44,295 nt of DNA, from the NCBI RefSeq assembly GCF_000222605.1, contig NZ_AFWF01000046.1, forward strand, positions 1-44,295, read 5' to 3'. Each line of letters opens with the position of its first letter. Position 1 is the first letter of the stretch. Under the pieces are notes generated by a model. The model saw nothing but the letters and a program-made list of their open reading frames with translations. It was not told the origin of the DNA and made no database searches. Shown here in pieces: positions 42,539-44,295 of the stretch. This DNA is from Vibrio ichthyoenteri ATCC 700023 (lineage in GTDB: Bacteria; Pseudomonadota; Gammaproteobacteria; Enterobacterales; Vibrionaceae). A program made the position numbers and the translations under genes.

Positions 42539-43372
42539 ATGTTTGGTCTGTTTCGACGCAATAAAACCCACGATCTTGTTGGTGTTCCGACGCATTCTAT
42601 GGCTTTAATTAGTGCTGCTCAGCCAATTAAACCGATGAAGTTAGTCGAGTTTGAAATGGCCGAACAAAGCCTATCGGATGTTTTTGATTGGATGACCGAG
42701 CAAAGTCATAATCGTTGGATTAACGGTGGGCATTTTTCACTTTCTGATCAAATGATTGGTCGCTATCAATTAAACTTGAGCCGTTATTTTGGCTCAAACA
42801 GCTTGCCGGTAGTGTTCACCAATAGTACCGAGACGTTATTGCACGCTTTGCCGCTTTTACATTCGACGAGTAAAGAGCTAGGCATCATCCACATCGGTAA
42901 TCAGTTTGAAAACAAAGCGACATTAGAGCCAGAAGTGGGTTCAGCCTATCATTTTGCATTGGCACGCTTTAATGAATTTCGTTTGTTTTGTATTGGTATT
43001 GATCCTCGGGTACAAAGTGAACATGCCTTCGAATATGCAGAAGACCTAGGTTGTGACTGGCTGACATTGCCTGAATGTCAGTTTAGTCATCGCCTCCAGG
43101 TTAAACAGCAAGTTACGAATTACCTCTCGCACTGTGATGAAATCGTGCTCAATATCGATTTAGAGTCGCTATGTGCGCGTTCCCGTTTAGAGGCGGACCG
43201 TAACCTAGATGTACAGATTGTTACTCGCATCATTCGTCAGTGCTTGATGTCAGGTAAAGTGAAGTTGGTGCAGTTGGTAGGTTGGAAAGATAAGCATGTG
43301 TTTGCTAAATCAACCCAGGTGATTCTGCAAGAGTTAGCCGGAATGGTTCCGAGTAGCGACCAAGTGGCCTAA
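42539..43372 (+). CDS. Degenerate ureohydrolase (HutG/arginase-like) protein
   Basis: 277 residues from ATG 42539, with AAAGG eight bases upstream (a GTG at 42530 overlaps the IclR stop). The fold follows formiminoglutamase HutG: VVFTNSTE for VVxGGGHE, GIIHIGNQFE for IIHFDAHFD, FCIGIDPRVQSEHAF for CLGI-SxxSNT, and IVLNIDLESL for YLTIDLDVL. Manganese ligands by alignment become Thr97, Gly120, Gln122, Glu124, Asp207 and Glu209, so only one of six Asp/His ligands is kept. The sequence is otherwise coherent and undamaged. I infer a pseudo-enzyme, perhaps a ligand sensor or partner of the IclR protein. Confidence 0.72.
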   Translation: MFGLFRRNKTHDLVGVPTHSMALISAAQPIKPMKLVEFEMAEQSLSDVFDWMTEQSHNRWINGGHFSLSDQMIGRYQLNLSRYFGSNSLPVVFTNSTETLLHALPLLHSTSKELGIIHIGNQFENKATLEPEVGSAYHFALARFNEFRLFCIGIDPRVQSEHAFEYAEDLGCDWLTLPECQFSHRLQVKQQVTNYLSHCDEIVLNIDLESLCARSRLEADRNLDVQIVTRIIRQCLMSGKVKLVQLVGWKDKHVFAKSTQVILQELAGMVPSSDQVA

Positions 43373-43458
43373 TGGCATAGTTTACTCACCTAACCAAACA
43401 CACCTATGTGCCTGAGCAAGCGAGCAGCAAGCGTTTTTTCTGCACGCTAGAAATACAA

Positions 43459-43480
43459 AAGCTGGCTAATGAGCCAGCTT
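43459..43480 (-). terminator. Hairpin behind the 28-codon gene
   Basis: A perfect 9-bp stem AAGCTGGCT/AGCCAGCTT with an AATG loop. On the minus strand it is followed by TTGTATTTC, a modest T-run. Confidence 0.6.
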
Positions 43481-43500
43481 AGAGGTCGTTGTAACGCACA

Positions 43501-43587
43501 TTACGCAGATTTATTAACTGCTTTATTCGTATCTTTCCAATATTGAATACGAACACGATGTAATTGTGCTTTTCTCATTTTCTTCAT
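43501..43587 (-). CDS. 28-residue basic small protein
   Basis: MKKMRKAQLHRVRIQYWKDT then NKAVNKSA. The frame opens with ATG and has the Shine-Dalgarno AGGAAA seven to eight bases upstream, and a hairpin 20 bases after the stop fits a terminator. The protein is strongly basic with one Trp, suggesting nucleic-acid or membrane contact. No family known. The combination of start signal, coding-like composition and terminator makes it a plausible gene despite its size. Confidence 0.55.
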   Translation of the reverse strand: MKKMRKAQLHRVRIQYWKDTNKAVNKSA

Positions 43588-44103
43588 GATATTTCCTCAC
43601 GAAAGCGCGTTCTCATATGAACGCATTTGAATACAGTTCTTCATGAACCTTTTGAATGTAGCCGTGATTGCTTCACATGGCTAGGACTTTGATCACATTT
43701 TATACTGAAATGCTGTCGTTTTAATCGGTTAATGTGGATGACATATCACCTTCATATATCTGACAACGAAATGTCAGAAAAATGCCATCAAAATTAAATC
43801 CAACAAAAACAAAAGTTTAACATTTCATTTGCCGCTATATAATATTAAGCATATTTAGTGCCAATAAAAATGCTCATTGTTGCACAATGATGTGAATAAT
43901 GGACTGTGACCTAGAACCAGTTATAGCCTCGGTTTGTGATGAGTTTCCAATCTAAATTAATCTTATGGAGAGCCGGACCAGTCAAAATTTAAATTTGGCA
44001 TAAATTTTGTGATATTGTATCGATTTTGTTATTCACCTGATTGACTAAAGGATGAAGAGAGCATAATTTAGTACTACACATCCCATCCAAGAGAGGTAAT
44101 TCT
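43588..44103. other. AT-rich intergenic region
   Basis: About 510 bases with no gene. It should hold the promoters of the two divergently placed small genes. Nothing else recognised. Confidence 0.45.
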
Positions 44104-44256
44104 ATGTTTGCATTCGCAATTTTCTCGGTCGCTATTGGCGTTTTTTTTGTCTCTTGGATATGTCATCACGGTTTGCCGATGATGGGGCTGCATGTCGATA
44201 TTGAGGATGGATTGTTGTTATCTGAGGTTATTGGAGAAGACGTGCTAGAAGCATAA
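44104..44256 (+). CDS. 50-residue membrane protein
   Basis: MFAFAIFSVAIGVFFVSWIC leads into HHGLPMMGLHVDIEDGLLLS and EVIGEDVLEA. One membrane segment at the N-terminus and an acidic tail. GAGAGG lies eight bases before the ATG. Not recognised; likely a small single-pass inner-membrane protein with the tail in the cytosol or periplasm. Confidence 0.6.
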   Translation: MFAFAIFSVAIGVFFVSWICHHGLPMMGLHVDIEDGLLLSEVIGEDVLEA

Positions 44257-44295
44257 ATTGGTCAATAACATTTCCTCAGCGAAATAACAAAAAGA

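Overview
The window comes from the second chromosome of a Vibrionaceae bacterium and spans its replication origin. The evidence is direct: an RctB initiator gene (minus strand, 5640-7610), an origin with six regularly spaced GATC-containing RctB 12-mers and DnaA boxes (about 7700-8580), a parA2-parB2 partition pair (8860-11056), and at least seven exact copies of the chromosome II centromere word TTTACANTGTAAA. Four of these copies form an array behind tmcA. The species cannot be fixed from this sequence alone.

Layout. 1-1067: tail of one gene and a DUF2955 membrane protein. 1177-2535: YebC-family regulator and two small Vibrio proteins, all on the minus strand. 2867-5153: a near-perfect Fur box followed by a translationally coupled operon of two Dpp/Opp-type ABC ATPases and an unknown protein whose coding sequence carries two RctB 12-mers. 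5401-8850: rctB with its terminator, then oriCII and the rctA-like region. 8860-13401: parA2, parB2, tmcA and the parS2 array. 13892-15899: STAS antagonist plus a REC-PP2C-kinase protein (HsbA/HsbR-like partner switch). 16061-18358: pyruvate formate-lyase. 18662-22597: a resolvase-like protein with a damaged active site coupled to a Bcr/EmrD-type MFS exporter, then a CPA1-type antiporter with an RCK domain.

22600-23680 is a decayed stretch with gene remnants and another parS2 site. 23696-30608 is an accessory cluster, mostly of small secreted cysteine-containing proteins (two DUF4087, two clear LprI/DUF1311, several unknown), interrupted by a VOC protein, a thiamine-binding-type protein, a cyclophilin and a Nudix hydrolase. 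30684-32987 (minus) is a phospholipid trio: PlsC-like, CdsA-like and a CDP-alcohol phosphotransferase with an unusual motif. 33480-36049 is a second run of small membrane, zinc-ribbon and secreted proteins, followed by a large unknown protein and a small lipoprotein. 38868-41103: a NifW-like small protein and a DUF342/FapA protein. 41808-43372: an IclR regulator overlapping a HutG-like ureohydrolase that has lost nearly all metal ligands. The window ends with two very small genes (28 and 50 codons).

The core block (rctB, oriCII, parA2B2, parS2) works as one replication and segregation module. The remainder is accessory gene content typical of Vibrio chromosome II. The most interesting items are the RctB sites inside the Fur-regulated operon, the pseudo-ureohydrolase, the pseudo-resolvase/MFS pair, and the repeated secreted-protein cluster.
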